64,000 nt of DNA from Sulfuriferula sp047300855 (GTDB lineage Bacteria; Pseudomonadota; Gammaproteobacteria; Burkholderiales; Sulfuriferulaceae): NCBI RefSeq assembly GCF_047300855.1, contig NZ_CP170197.1, forward strand, positions 620,001 to 684,000. The letters run 5' to 3'. Below are positions 1 through 8,704 of this stretch, piece by piece. The notes below the pieces were generated by a model. It was given only the letters and a program-made list of their open reading frames with translations. It had not been told where the DNA came from and did no database searches. The first letter of the stretch is position 1, and each line of letters opens with the position of its first letter. A program made the translations under genes and the position numbers.

Positions 1-35
1 CACTGAAAATTTAGTATTCAACATTGAGGTAAATC

Positions 36-506
36 ATGCCAAGACGTAGAGAAGTTCCCAAGCGCGACATATTGCCGGATCCAAAATTTGCCAGCCAGGA
101 TGTGGCCAAATTTGTTAACGTTTTGATGTCAAGCGGGAAGAAGTCGGTTGCCGAACGAATTATTTACGGCGCATTTGCACAAATCAGCCAAAAAAGCGGT
201 AAAGATCCGCTGGAAATATTTACGCTGGCGCTGTCCAATATTCGTCCTGTGGTTGAGGTTAAAAGCCGTCGCGTGGGCGGTGCAAACTATCAGGTGCCGG
301 TTGAAGTGCGTCCGGCACGTCGTTCTGCACTGGCAATGCGCTGGTTGAAAGAAGCAGCCCGCAAACGCGGCGAAAAATCCATGGGATTCAGGCTGGCGGG
401 CGAATTGCTGGATGCTGCTGAAGGCCGTGGCGGCGCAATGAAGAAGCGTGATGAAGTGCACCGTATGGCAGAAGCCAACAAGGCTTTCTCGCATTTCCGC
501 TTCTAA
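36..506 (+). CDS. rpsG: 30S ribosomal protein S7
   Basis: Primary 16S rRNA-binding protein that nucleates assembly of the 30S head and lines the mRNA exit and E-site region. The product is 156 residues, the normal bacterial length, and opens with the family-typical MPRRREVPKRDILPDPKF. A TGAGGT ribosome binding site lies 7 bases before the ATG. It is the first gene visible of the str operon; rpsL would be expected just left of the window. fusA follows after 49 bases. In E. coli S7 represses its own operon from the rpsL-rpsG gap; that gap is outside the window. Confidence 0.98.
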   Translation: MPRRREVPKRDILPDPKFASQDVAKFVNVLMSSGKKSVAERIIYGAFAQISQKSGKDPLEIFTLALSNIRPVVEVKSRRVGGANYQVPVEVRPARRSALAMRWLKEAARKRGEKSMGFRLAGELLDAAEGRGGAMKKRDEVHRMAEANKAFSHFRF

Positions 507-513
507 GATTAAT

Positions 514-535
514 GGCCGGGCGCAATGGCGCCGGC
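514..535 (+). promoter_or_regulatory. rpsG-fusA intergenic hairpin
   Basis: GCCGGGCGC and GCGCCGGC pair around an AATG loop with one bulged G. No U-tract follows, so it is not an intrinsic terminator. It may protect the mRNA or affect fusA translation. That role is inferred from position only. Confidence 0.35.
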
Positions 536-555
536 ACTAACTGGGTAGTAATAAA

Positions 556-2646
556 GTGGCTCGCAAAACTCCTCTAGAACGTTACCGTAATATCGGCATC
601 AGCGCGCATATTGACGCTGGAAAAACCACGACTACAGAGCGCATCCTGTATTACACCGGTGTTTCACACAAGATCGGCGAAGTGCATGACGGTGCTGCGA
701 CCATGGACTGGATGGAGCAGGAGCAGGAACGCGGAATTACGATTACTTCGGCAGCGACGACATGCTTCTGGAAAGGCATGGAGAACAACTACGCGGAGCA
801 CCACATCAACATTATCGATACACCGGGGCACGTCGACTTCACCATTGAAGTCGAGCGTTCGATGCGTGTACTGGATGGTGCGTGCATGGTTTATTGCGCG
901 GTGGGCGGTGTGCAGCCTCAATCTGAAACCGTTTGGCGCCAAGCAAATAAATATGGTGTGCCGCGTTTGGCGTTCGTCAACAAGATGGATCGCACCGGTG
1001 CCAATTTCCTCAAGGTTTATGAGCAGATGCGTTTGCGTTTGAAGGCGAACGTGGTGCCTATTCAATTGCCCATAGGCGCTGAGGAGAAGTTCGAAGGTGT
1101 TGTTGACCTGATCAAAATGAAAGCCATTTACTGGGATGATTCAACCCAGGGCATGAAATTTGATGAGCGCGAAATTCCGGCGCACATGGTAGCTGAGTGT
1201 GAATCCTGGCGTGAAAAAATGGTTGAAGCCGCGGCAGAAGCCTCCGAAGAATTGATGAACAAGTACCTTGAAGAAGGTGACTTGAGTGCTGCTGAAATCA
1301 AGAAGGCGCTACGCATCCGTACCATTGCCAGCGAAATCATGCCAATGCTGTGTGGTTCCGCATTCAAAAACAAAGGCGTGCAGGCCATGCTGGATGCGGT
1401 AATCGATTACCTGCCTTCGCCGCTGGATATTCCTCCGGTCAAAGGCGAACTGGAAAATGGCGAGCAGGGTGAGCGCAAAGTGTCGGATGACGAGCCGTTT
1501 TCGGCCCTGGCATTCAAGATCATGACTGACCCGTTTGTGGGCCAGCTAATTTTCTTCCGGGTCTACTCCGGCACCATGAAATCCGGAGATACGATATACA
1601 ACCCCATCAAGGGTAAAAAAGAGCGCATTGGCCGCATTCTGCAGATGCACGCCAACCAGCGTGCGGAAATCAAGGAAGTGCATGCCGGCGACATCGCGGC
1701 GGCAGTGGGGCTCAAAGAGGCGACCACCGGTGATACCTTGTGTGACCTGAATAAGACCATCATCCTGGAGCGCATGGTATTTCCGGAGCCGGTGATTCAC
1801 GTTGCGGTTGAGCCAAAGACCAAGGCGGACCAGGAAAAAATGGGTATGGCCCTGAACCGTCTGGCGCAGGAAGATCCGTCCTTCCGTGTGCGCACTGACG
1901 AAGAATCGGGCCAGACCATTATTTCCGGCATGGGCGAGTTGCACCTGGAAATTCTGGTAGATCGCATGCGTCGCGAATTTGGCGTTGAGGCCAACGTGGG
2001 TGCGCCGCAGGTGGCGTATCGTGAGGCCATCAGAAAGCCGGTTGAAGTTGAAGGGAAATTCGTCAAGCAGTCGGGTGGTAAAGGTCAATACGGTCATGTC
2101 TGGCTCAAGATGGAGCCAAACGAAACCGGCAAAGGCTTTGAGTTTATCGACGCAATCAAGGGCGGTACTGTGCCACGCGAATTTATCCCCGCAGTAGAAA
2201 AGGGCTTGCGCGAAACCTTGCCGAATGGCGTGCTCGCCGGCTTCCCGGTGGTTGACGTCAAAGTGACGTTGTTCGATGGCTCCTACCATGATGTGGATTC
2301 CAACGAAAATGCGTTCAAGATGGCCGCTTCGATGGGTTTCAAGGATGGCATGCGCAAGGCCAGCCCGGTGCTGCTTGAGCCCATGATGGCGGTTGAGGTG
2401 GAAACGCCGGAAGACTATATGGGTGACGTGATGGGTGATTTGTCATCGCGTCGCGGCATGATCCAGGGCATGGAAGACTTGCCGAGCGGGAAAGCCATCA
2501 AGGCCGAAGTGCCGCTGGCGGAAATGTTCGGCTACTCGACCACGCTGCGCTCAATGAGCCAGGGGCGTGCGACCTATAGCATGGAATTCAAGCATTACTC
2601 AGAGGCGCCTAAAAACGTCGCTGAAGCAATTATCAACAAGAAATAA
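556..2646 (+). CDS. fusA: Elongation factor G
   Basis: Translational GTPase that drives tRNA and mRNA translocation and, with RRF, ribosome recycling. The 696-residue product has the P-loop AHIDAGKTT at residues 17-25, the switch motif DTPGH and the guanine-specificity motif NKMD, followed by the usual domains II-V. The start is GTG at 556, giving MARKTPLERYRN; no alternative fits the family N-terminus. It lies between rpsG and tuf in classical str order, 24 bases before tuf. Nothing marks it as the mitochondrial-type EF-G2 paralogue. Confidence 0.98.
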   Translation: MARKTPLERYRNIGISAHIDAGKTTTTERILYYTGVSHKIGEVHDGAATMDWMEQEQERGITITSAATTCFWKGMENNYAEHHINIIDTPGHVDFTIEVERSMRVLDGACMVYCAVGGVQPQSETVWRQANKYGVPRLAFVNKMDRTGANFLKVYEQMRLRLKANVVPIQLPIGAEEKFEGVVDLIKMKAIYWDDSTQGMKFDEREIPAHMVAECESWREKMVEAAAEASEELMNKYLEEGDLSAAEIKKALRIRTIASEIMPMLCGSAFKNKGVQAMLDAVIDYLPSPLDIPPVKGELENGEQGERKVSDDEPFSALAFKIMTDPFVGQLIFFRVYSGTMKSGDTIYNPIKGKKERIGRILQMHANQRAEIKEVHAGDIAAAVGLKEATTGDTLCDLNKTIILERMVFPEPVIHVAVEPKTKADQEKMGMALNRLAQEDPSFRVRTDEESGQTIISGMGELHLEILVDRMRREFGVEANVGAPQVAYREAIRKPVEVEGKFVKQSGGKGQYGHVWLKMEPNETGKGFEFIDAIKGGTVPREFIPAVEKGLRETLPNGVLAGFPVVDVKVTLFDGSYHDVDSNENAFKMAASMGFKDGMRKASPVLLEPMMAVEVETPEDYMGDVMGDLSSRRGMIQGMEDLPSGKAIKAEVPLAEMFGYSTTLRSMSQGRATYSMEFKHYSEAPKNVAEAIINKK

Positions 2647-2670
2647 CGTCTGATTTAAAGGATAGATATC

Positions 2671-3861
2671 ATGGCAAAAGGCAAGTTTGAGCGTACCAAG
2701 CCGCACGTCAACGTAGGCACGATTGGACACGTTGACCACGGCAAGACCACCCTGACGGCGGCGATCAGCACCATCCTGTCGAAGAAATTTGGTGGTGAAG
2801 CCAAGAACTACGCAGACATTGACTCGGCTCCGGAAGAAAAAGCGCGCGGCATCACCATCAACACCGCCCACGTTGAATACGAGACCGCGAAACGCCACTA
2901 CGCCCACGTTGACTGCCCGGGCCACGCCGACTACATCAAAAACATGATCACCGGCGCTGCGCAAATGGACGGCGCCATCCTGGTAGTCTCCGCTGCTGAC
3001 GGCCCCATGCCCCAGACCCGCGAACACATCCTGCTGGCGCGCCAGGTCGGCGTCCCCTACATCGTTGTCTACATGAACAAAGCCGACATGGTCGACGACG
3101 CCGAACTGCTCGAACTGGTTGAAATGGAAGTGCGCGAACTGCTCAGCAAATACGACTTCCCGGGCGACGACACCCCCATCATCATCGGCTCCGCCCTCAA
3201 GGCACTGGAAGGCGACCAGTCCGACATTGGCGAGCCCTCCATCTTCAAACTGGCCGACGCCCTCGACAGCTACATTCCCGATCCCGAGCGCGCCATAGAC
3301 GGCACCTACCTGATGCCCGTGGAAGACGTCTTCTCCATCTCCGGGCGCGGCACCGTCGTGACCGGCCGGGTTGAGCGTGGCGTCATCAAGGTCGGCGAAG
3401 AAGTCGAGATTGTCGGCCTCAAGCCCACCATCAAGACCACCTGCACCGGTGTTGAAATGTTCCGCAAACTGCTCGACCAGGGCCAGGCAGGCGACAACGT
3501 CGGCGTCCTGCTGCGCGGCACCAAGCGTGAAGACGTCGAGCGCGGCCAGGTGCTGGCCAAGCCTGGCTCGATCAACCCGCACACCAAGTTCAGCGCCGAG
3601 ATCTACGTGCTGAGCAAAGACGAAGGCGGTCGCCACACCCCGTTCTTCAACGGCTACCGTCCGCAGTTCTTCTTCCGCACCACCGACGTGACCGGTGCGG
3701 TGGAATTGCCGGCTGGCACCGAAATGGTCATGCCGGGCGACAACGTATCGGTGACGGTTGCGCTGATTGCGCCGGTGGCGATGGAAGAAGGCCTGCGCTT
3801 CGCGATACGCGAAGGTGGTCGGACCGTCGGCGCCGGTGTGGTCGCGAAAATCGTCGAGTAA
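2671..3861 (+). CDS. tuf: Elongation factor Tu
   Basis: GTPase that delivers aminoacyl-tRNA to the ribosomal A site. It is 396 residues long, with P-loop GHVDHGKTT near the N-terminus, DCPGH, and NKAD for guanine recognition. GATAGATATC precedes the ATG. The coding sequence is markedly C-rich at third positions compared with the flanking ribosomal genes, as expected for one of the most highly expressed genes. Betaproteobacteria often carry a second tuf near the tRNA-secE-nusG region; none is in this window. It ends with tandem stops (TAATAA). Confidence 0.98.
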   Translation: MAKGKFERTKPHVNVGTIGHVDHGKTTLTAAISTILSKKFGGEAKNYADIDSAPEEKARGITINTAHVEYETAKRHYAHVDCPGHADYIKNMITGAAQMDGAILVVSAADGPMPQTREHILLARQVGVPYIVVYMNKADMVDDAELLELVEMEVRELLSKYDFPGDDTPIIIGSALKALEGDQSDIGEPSIFKLADALDSYIPDPERAIDGTYLMPVEDVFSISGRGTVVTGRVERGVIKVGEEVEIVGLKPTIKTTCTGVEMFRKLLDQGQAGDNVGVLLRGTKREDVERGQVLAKPGSINPHTKFSAEIYVLSKDEGGRHTPFFNGYRPQFFFRTTDVTGAVELPAGTEMVMPGDNVSVTVALIAPVAMEEGLRFAIREGGRTVGAGVVAKIVE

Positions 3862-3869
3862 TAACAAGT

Positions 3870-3899
3870 TTGCTGAAAAGTGCAAAAGGGCGGTATAAT
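3870..3899 (+). promoter_or_regulatory. Candidate S10-operon promoter
   Basis: TTGCTG at 3870-3875 and a perfect TATAAT at 3894-3899 are separated by 18 bases, 44 bases before rpsJ. The -10 lies in the loop of a hairpin (AAAAGGGCGG, then CCGCCTTTT, one bulge) that looks like a terminator for the str operon. Read-through termination of tuf and re-initiation for S10 may therefore share the same bases. Confidence 0.5.
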
Positions 3900-3909
3900 T
3901 CCGCCTTTT
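3885..3909 (+). terminator. Possible tuf terminator or attenuator hairpin
   Basis: AAAAGGGCGG at 3885-3893 pairs with CCGCCTTTT at 3901-3909 around a TATAATT loop, with a single bulged G. The run of four T residues is short, so termination may be partial, leaving some read-through into the S10 operon. Confidence 0.45.
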
Positions 3910-3942
3910 CGCGTTTGATGTTCTGCTCTTTAGGGTACTGCT

Positions 3943-4251
3943 ATGCAAAACCAGAAAATTCGCATCCGCCTCAAGGCGTTTGACTATCGCCTTATTGATC
4001 AGTCCGCACTCGAAATCGTCGAGACTGCGAAACGTACGGGTGCGGTGGTGAAGGGTCCTGTGCCTCTGCCAACCTCGATAGAGCGCTTTGACGTATTGCG
4101 TTCCCCTCACGTCAACAAAACCTCGCGCGATCAGTTCGAAATTCGTACCCATTTACGTCTGATGGATATTATCGATCCTACAGACAAAACCGTAGATGCG
4201 TTAATGAAGCTGGACTTGCCTGCGGGCGTGGAAGTAGAAATCAAAGTTTAA
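3943..4251 (+). CDS. rpsJ: 30S ribosomal protein S10 (NusE)
   Basis: Component of the 30S head that also acts with NusB in transcription antitermination. It is 102 residues and collinear with the family: MQNQKIRIRLKAFDYRLIDQ at the N-terminus and the conserved PTSIERFDVLRSPH segment. It is the first gene of the S10 operon, 81 bases after tuf, with its own candidate promoter and hairpin. An 84-base gap separates it from rplC, wider than elsewhere in the operon. Confidence 0.98.
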   Translation: MQNQKIRIRLKAFDYRLIDQSALEIVETAKRTGAVVKGPVPLPTSIERFDVLRSPHVNKTSRDQFEIRTHLRLMDIIDPTDKTVDALMKLDLPAGVEVEIKV

Positions 4252-4264
4252 GTTTGTATCCGTA

Positions 4265-4320
4265 CCGGGCGGTTTTCCCGGGGATAAAAAATGCCGGTCA
4301 ATTGAAATCGGCGCCTTTTT
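4265..4320 (+). promoter_or_regulatory. rpsJ-rplC intergenic hairpins
   Basis: CCGGG at 4265-4269 pairs with CCCGG at 4277-4281. A second, weaker element pairs GCCG at 4293-4296 with CGGC at 4309-4312 and is followed by GCCTTTTT. In E. coli the S10 leader controlled by L4 lies before rpsJ. Here the only sizeable gap among the first genes is after rpsJ, so this could be a processing or attenuation site. That is speculative. Confidence 0.3.
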
Positions 4321-4335
4321 GCTAAGGATAGAAAA

Positions 4336-4980
4336 ATGAGTTTAGGACTCGTCGGTCGCAAGATCGGCATGACCAGGCTGTTTGCCGAGGATGGTTCAAC
4401 CGTCCCTGTCACTGTGCTGGATGTGTCGAACAACCGTGTGACCCAGATCAAGACCCCTGCTACCGATGGCTATGCGGCAGTGCAGGTTGCTTATGGTGTG
4501 CGTCGTGCCAGCCGTGTAACCAAGGCTGAAGCGGGGCATCTCGCCAAGGCTGCAGTAGAAGCGGGCACGCTTCTCAAGGAATTTCGCCTGACCGATGCCG
4601 ATGCTGCCTCATTGCAACTGGGCGGCGTGGTCAGCGTGGAAATTTTCCAGGCCGGACAGTTGGTGGATGTAACCGGTACCACCCAGGGTAAGGGTTATGC
4701 TGGTGTTATCAAGCGCCACCACTTCTCATCTAACCGCGCGTCGCACGGTAACTCGCGTTCCCACAATGTGCCTGGATCGATTGGTCAGGCGCAGGATCCC
4801 GGTCGTGTTTTTCCGGGCAAGCGAATGACCGGCCATCTGGGCGCGGTTCAGCGTACCGTGCAGAAGCTGGAAGTGGTTCGTGTAGATACTGAGCGCCAGT
4901 TAATCCTGATCAAAGGCGCTGTGCCTGGGTCCAAGGGTGGGCACGTGGTAGTGCGCCCCAGTGTGAAGGCAGGTGCATAA
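4336..4980 (+). CDS. rplC: 50S ribosomal protein L3
   Basis: Early-assembly 23S rRNA-binding protein whose long loop reaches toward the peptidyl transferase centre. It is 214 residues, starting MSLGLVGRKIGMTRLF. The loop segment GSIGQAQDPGRV contains the glutamine that PrmB methylates in E. coli. AAGGATAG precedes the start. The TAA stop shares its last base with the rplD ATG (TAATG), which suggests translational coupling. Confidence 0.98.
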   Translation: MSLGLVGRKIGMTRLFAEDGSTVPVTVLDVSNNRVTQIKTPATDGYAAVQVAYGVRRASRVTKAEAGHLAKAAVEAGTLLKEFRLTDADAASLQLGGVVSVEIFQAGQLVDVTGTTQGKGYAGVIKRHHFSSNRASHGNSRSHNVPGSIGQAQDPGRVFPGKRMTGHLGAVQRTVQKLEVVRVDTERQLILIKGAVPGSKGGHVVVRPSVKAGA

Positions 4981-5600
4981 TGGAACTTAAGGTAATCAAC
5001 GAGCAAGGTCAGGCGACCAGTACACTGGTTGCTTCCGACGAATTATTCGGACGCGAATACAACGAAGCGCTGGTGCACCAAGTGGTCACTGCGTATATGG
5101 CGAATGCCCGTAGTGGTGACCGTGCGCAAAAAGATCGTCGCACAGTCAAGCACAGCACCAAAAAGCCGTGGCGTCAGAAAGGCACCGGTCGCGCCCGTTC
5201 GGGTATGACTTCCAGCCCGATTTGGCGTGGAGGTGGTCGTGCTTTCCCGAACAGTCCGGAAGAAAATTTCACGCAAAAGGTCAATCGCAAGATGTACCGT
5301 GCGGGTATTGCTTCGATTATGTCGAAGCTGGCCAGCGAAGGTCGTTTGTCAGTAGTGGACAGCATGTCCATGGCTGCACCCAAGACCAAAGACCTGGCAA
5401 ACAGGTTGAAGGGGATGGGTTTGGGTCGCGTCATGATTGTGACCGACAGCCTGGACGACAACTTGTGGATGTCCTCGCGTAATCTGCCCAATGTGCTGGT
5501 GGTGGAAGTGCGCCACATCGACCCGGTAAGCATGGTGCATTTCGATAATGTGCTGATGACCAAAAATGCGGTCAAGATGGTTGAGGAGATGCTGGCATGA
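4980..5600 (+). CDS. rplD: 50S ribosomal protein L4
   Basis: 23S rRNA-binding protein lining the exit tunnel. It is 206 residues and contains the internal basic loop KKPWRQKGTGRARSG, which forms the tunnel constriction with L22. It overlaps rplC by one base and rplW by four (ATGA). In E. coli L4 also represses the S10 operon. Whether that holds here is unknown, because the leader before rpsJ is only 81 bases and is occupied by the terminator-like hairpin. Confidence 0.98.
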   Translation: MELKVINEQGQATSTLVASDELFGREYNEALVHQVVTAYMANARSGDRAQKDRRTVKHSTKKPWRQKGTGRARSGMTSSPIWRGGGRAFPNSPEENFTQKVNRKMYRAGIASIMSKLASEGRLSVVDSMSMAAPKTKDLANRLKGMGLGRVMIVTDSLDDNLWMSSRNLPNVLVVEVRHIDPVSMVHFDNVLMTKNAVKMVEEMLA

Positions 5601-5908
5601 GCCCCACTAAATTCAATGATGCGCGTTTGCTGCAGGTTATTCTTGCGCCGCAGGTTTCTGAAAAAAGCACTTACGTTGCAGACAAGCATGAACAGGTTAT
5701 TTTCCGTGTGGCTTCAGATGCTACCAAGCCTGAGGTCAAAGCTGCTGTTGAGTTGCTGTTCAAGGTGCAGGTGGAGAGTGTGCAGATTGCCAATGTCAAA
5801 GGCAAACAAAAGCGCTTCGGTCGCTTCATGGGCCGCCGCAGCGACTGGAAAAAAGCCTTTGTCTGCCTGAAGCCAGGGCAGGAAATCAACTTCACGGCCG
5901 GGCAGTAG
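5597..5908 (+). CDS. rplW: 50S ribosomal protein L23
   Basis: Protein at the mouth of the nascent-peptide tunnel and docking site for trigger factor and SRP. It is 103 residues and starts with ATG in a 4-base overlap with rplD. The segment LAPQVSEKSTYVADKHEQ is typical. The C-terminal part carries the conserved KGKQKRFGRFMGRRSDWKKA stretch. rplB follows after 12 bases with a GGAG ribosome binding site. Confidence 0.97.
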   Translation: MSPTKFNDARLLQVILAPQVSEKSTYVADKHEQVIFRVASDATKPEVKAAVELLFKVQVESVQIANVKGKQKRFGRFMGRRSDWKKAFVCLKPGQEINFTAGQ

Positions 5909-5920
5909 GAGTAAATAAAA

Positions 5921-6748
5921 ATGGCACTTATTAAAGTTAAACCAACTTCCCCTGGACGCCGCGCTGTCGTCAAGGTTGTCACTCCCGGTTTGCACAAAGG
6001 CAAGCCGATTGCTTCCTTGGTGGAAAGTAAAAGCAAAACCGCGGGACGCAACAACAACGGCCACATTACCACGCGTCACATGGGTGGTGGTCATAAACAA
6101 CATTACCGTTTGGTGGATTTCCGTCGCAACAAGGACGGCATTCCGGCGAAGGTCGAGCGCCTGGAATACGACCCTAATCGCAGTGCCCATCTGGCTTTGC
6201 TGTGTTATGCCGACGGTGAGCGTCGCTACGTGATTGCTCCCAAAGGCATCGAAGCCGGCATGCAGCTGATGAATGGGTCCGATGCCCCAATCAAGGCGGG
6301 TAATACCTTGCCCTTGCGTAATATTCCTGTAGGTACCACCGTGCATTGCGTAGAAATGTTGCCTGGCAAAGGTGCGCAGATTGCGCGCTCCGCCGGCACT
6401 TCGGTGCAGTTGCTGGCGCGCGAAGGCAGTTATGCACAGTTGCGCCTGCGCTCTGGCGAGATTCGCAAGGTTCACGTTGACTGCCGCGCTACCATTGGCG
6501 AGGTTGGCAATGGCGAACATTCCTTGCGTTCTTTGGGTAAGGCAGGTGCGACCCGTTGGCGCGGTATCCGTCCAACGGTTCGTGGTGTGGTGATGAACCC
6601 TGTTGACCACCCGCACGGTGGTGGTGAGGGTAAAACGGCGGCAGGCCGCCACCCGGTCAGTCCGTGGGGTGTACCGGCCAAAGGTTTCCGTACGCGCCGC
6701 AACAAACGCACCAGCGGCATGATTGTGCGTCGTCGTCATAAACGTTAA
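5921..6748 (+). CDS. rplB: 50S ribosomal protein L2
   Basis: Largest primary rRNA-binding protein of the 50S subunit, needed for subunit joining and peptidyl transferase activity. It is 275 residues, with an N-terminal OB-like fold, an SH3-like middle and the C-terminal NPVDHPHGGGEGK motif, whose histidine region lies near the peptidyl transferase centre. It sits in standard S10 order, 13 bases before rpsS. Confidence 0.98.
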   Translation: MALIKVKPTSPGRRAVVKVVTPGLHKGKPIASLVESKSKTAGRNNNGHITTRHMGGGHKQHYRLVDFRRNKDGIPAKVERLEYDPNRSAHLALLCYADGERRYVIAPKGIEAGMQLMNGSDAPIKAGNTLPLRNIPVGTTVHCVEMLPGKGAQIARSAGTSVQLLAREGSYAQLRLRSGEIRKVHVDCRATIGEVGNGEHSLRSLGKAGATRWRGIRPTVRGVVMNPVDHPHGGGEGKTAAGRHPVSPWGVPAKGFRTRRNKRTSGMIVRRRHKR

Positions 6749-6761
6749 AGGGTAAAGAGTT

Positions 6762-7037
6762 ATGCCACGTTCAGTTAAAAAAGGCCCGTTTGTTGACGAT
6801 CATCTGCAAAAGAAGGTGGATGCAGCGCGCGCGGGTAATGATAAGCGGCCGATTAAAACCTGGTCACGCCGTTCTACGGTGCTGCCAGATTTCATTGGTC
6901 TGACAATAGCGGTTCACAATGGCAAGCAGCATGTGCCAGTGTTTATTTCCGAAAACATGGTAGGCCACAAGTTGGGCGAGTTTTCATTGACTCGCACCTT
7001 CAAAGGGCACGCGGCCGACAAGAAAGCCAAGAGATAG
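6762..7037 (+). CDS. rpsS: 30S ribosomal protein S19
   Basis: 30S head protein that forms a pair with S13 and contacts the A-site tRNA and the intersubunit bridge. It is 91 residues, MPRSVKKGPFVDDHLQKKV, with the family TWSRRSTVLPDFIG segment and the C-terminal GHKLGEFSLTRTFKGH. It lies between rplB and rplV with a 5-base gap to the next gene. Confidence 0.98.
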   Translation: MPRSVKKGPFVDDHLQKKVDAARAGNDKRPIKTWSRRSTVLPDFIGLTIAVHNGKQHVPVFISENMVGHKLGEFSLTRTFKGHAADKKAKR

Positions 7038-7042
7038 GAGCC

Positions 7043-7378
7043 ATGATGAGAGTTTCTGCAGTATTACGAGGCACCCACATGTCGGCACAAAAAGGCCGGT
7101 TGGTGGCTGATCAGATTCGGGGCTTGCCTGTGGATAAGGCACTGAATATCCTGGCTTTTAGCCCGAAAAAAGGCGCGGGTGTAATCAAGAAGGTGCTGGA
7201 ATCGGCTATAGCCAATGCTGAGCATAACGAGGGCGCGGACATCGATGAATTAAAAGTCGCTGTTATTACCGTTGATCAGGGCCCTTCCATGAAGCGATTC
7301 ATGGCGCGTGCCAAAGGTCGTGGTAACCGCATCAACAAACAGACTTGTCACATTGTTGTGACGGTCGGCGACGAATAA
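7043..7378 (+). CDS. rplV: 50S ribosomal protein L22
   Basis: 23S rRNA-binding protein whose beta-hairpin lines the exit tunnel opposite L4 and is a known macrolide-resistance site. It is 111 residues. Two consecutive ATG codons are possible starts (7043 or 7046). ATAGGAG is better spaced for 7046, so one extra methionine is uncertain. The core SAQKGRLVADQIRGLPVDKA and the hairpin RAKGRGNRINKQT are clear. Confidence 0.97.
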   Translation: MMRVSAVLRGTHMSAQKGRLVADQIRGLPVDKALNILAFSPKKGAGVIKKVLESAIANAEHNEGADIDELKVAVITVDQGPSMKRFMARAKGRGNRINKQTCHIVVTVGDE

Positions 7379-7387
7379 GGAACGAGC

Positions 7388-8098
7388 ATGGGACAGAAGA
7401 TCCACCCAATTGGGTTTCGCCTGGCGGTCGCGCGTAACTGGACTTCCAAGTGGTATGCAGGTAACCGCACGTTTGCTGCAACCTTGAATGAGGATGTGAA
7501 AGTCCGCGACTTCCTGAAAAAGAAGCTGGCAAATGCATCGGTAAGCAAGATTGTCATCGAGCGCCCGGCCAAAAATGCGCGCATCACTATTCACAGTGCG
7601 CGTCCTGGTATCGTGATTGGTAAAAAAGGCGAGGATATCGAGGCGCTGAAATCACAAGTCCAGAAAATGATGGGTGTACCGGTACATATCAATATTGAGG
7701 AGGTGCGCAAGCCTGAAGTCGATGCGCAGCTAATTGCCGCAAATATTGCCAGCCAGCTGGAAAAGCGCATCATGTTTCGTCGCGCCATGAAGCGCGCGAT
7801 GCAGAATGCCATGCGTCTGGGTGCGCAGGGCATCAAGATCATGAGCTCTGGCCGCCTGAACGGCGCGGAGATTGCGCGTACCGAATGGTATCGCGAAGGC
7901 CGTGTGCCCCTGCATACTTTGCGAGCGGATATTGACTATGGCTTTCATGAAGCCAAAACCACGTATGGCATTATCGGTGTCAAGGTGTGGGTGTACAAAG
8001 GTGACGCGCTGACCAAGGGCGAGCAGCCTGCAGCAGCCCCGGCCGAACCGGAAAAACGCGTAAGAAAGCCAGGAGCGAAACATGCTGCAGCCAACTAG
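7388..8098 (+). CDS. rpsC: 30S ribosomal protein S3
   Basis: 30S head protein at the mRNA entry tunnel, contributing to mRNA unwinding. It is 236 residues with a KH domain whose GKKG loop (IVIGKKGEDIEAL) binds rRNA, and a C-terminal domain containing RTEWYREGRVPLHTLRADID. The extra C-terminal tail after about residue 210 is Ala, Pro and Lys-rich, as in other betaproteobacteria. Its last 17 bases overlap the start of rplP in another frame, so the two are probably translationally coupled. Confidence 0.98.
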   Translation: MGQKIHPIGFRLAVARNWTSKWYAGNRTFAATLNEDVKVRDFLKKKLANASVSKIVIERPAKNARITIHSARPGIVIGKKGEDIEALKSQVQKMMGVPVHINIEEVRKPEVDAQLIAANIASQLEKRIMFRRAMKRAMQNAMRLGAQGIKIMSSGRLNGAEIARTEWYREGRVPLHTLRADIDYGFHEAKTTYGIIGVKVWVYKGDALTKGEQPAAAPAEPEKRVRKPGAKHAAAN

Positions 8099-8498
8099 AA
8101 GAAAGTATCGCAAAGAGCAAAAAGGCCGTAATACCGGCATTGCTACGCGCGGAAATAAAGTCAGCTTTGGTGAGTATGGCTTGAAAGCAATTGGTCGTGG
8201 TCGTTTGACCGCGCGCCAAATTGAAGCTGCGCGCCGAGCTATGACGCGTCACATCAAGCGTGGTGGGCGTATCTGGATACGTATTTTCCCGGATAAGCCA
8301 ATTTCGGAAAAACCGGCTGAAGTGCGTATGGGTAATGGTAAAGGTAATCCAGAGTACTACGTTGCAGAGATTCAGCCTGGCAAGATGCTGTATGAAATGG
8401 ACGGCGTTGATGAGGTATTGGCGCGTGAGGCTTTCCGCCTGGCCGCGGCCAAGCTGCCTATTCAGACAGCGTTTGTCACTAGAATGATAGGTAGCTAA
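8082..8498 (+). CDS. rplP: 50S ribosomal protein L16
   Basis: Late-assembly protein near the A-site tRNA elbow. It is 138 residues, MLQPTRRKYRKEQKGRN, with ARQIEAARRAMTRHIKRGG and the C-terminal KLPIQTAFV segment. It starts inside the end of rpsC, with the ribosome binding site AGGAG at 8070-8074 within rpsC. It is followed after 2 bases by rpmC. The arginine hydroxylated by YcfD in E. coli lies in a conserved loop that is present. Confidence 0.98.
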   Translation: MLQPTRRKYRKEQKGRNTGIATRGNKVSFGEYGLKAIGRGRLTARQIEAARRAMTRHIKRGGRIWIRIFPDKPISEKPAEVRMGNGKGNPEYYVAEIQPGKMLYEMDGVDEVLAREAFRLAAAKLPIQTAFVTRMIGS

Positions 8499-8500
8499 TT

Positions 8501-8704
8501 ATGAATGCTAGCGAACTGAGAACCAAATCCTCTACTGAAATCAAACAGGAATTGCTGGATTTGCTGCGTGCCCAATTCAGTCTGCGTATGCAGGTGGCGA
8601 CTCAGCAAACCAACAAAACCAGTGAGCTGGGTAAGTTGCGCAAAAATATAGCGCGTATCCATACGATTCAGCGCGAGAACGAATTGAAAGCGGTAAATAA
8701 ATGA
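8501..8704 (+). CDS. rpmC: 50S ribosomal protein L29
   Basis: Small two-helix protein next to L23 at the tunnel exit. It is 67 residues; MNASELRTKSSTEIKQELLDLL and LGKLRKNIARIHTIQRE are family-typical. Its TAA overlaps the rpsQ ATG (TAAATGA, 4-base overlap). Confidence 0.96.
   Translation: MNASELRTKSSTEIKQELLDLLRAQFSLRMQVATQQTNKTSELGKLRKNIARIHTIQRENELKAVNK

Noticed and set aside
2599..4152. Long minus-strand open frame of 517 codons
   Set aside because: It is antisense to tuf, a highly biased GC-rich-third-position gene, which produces long antisense frames. No family signature is seen in its translation.
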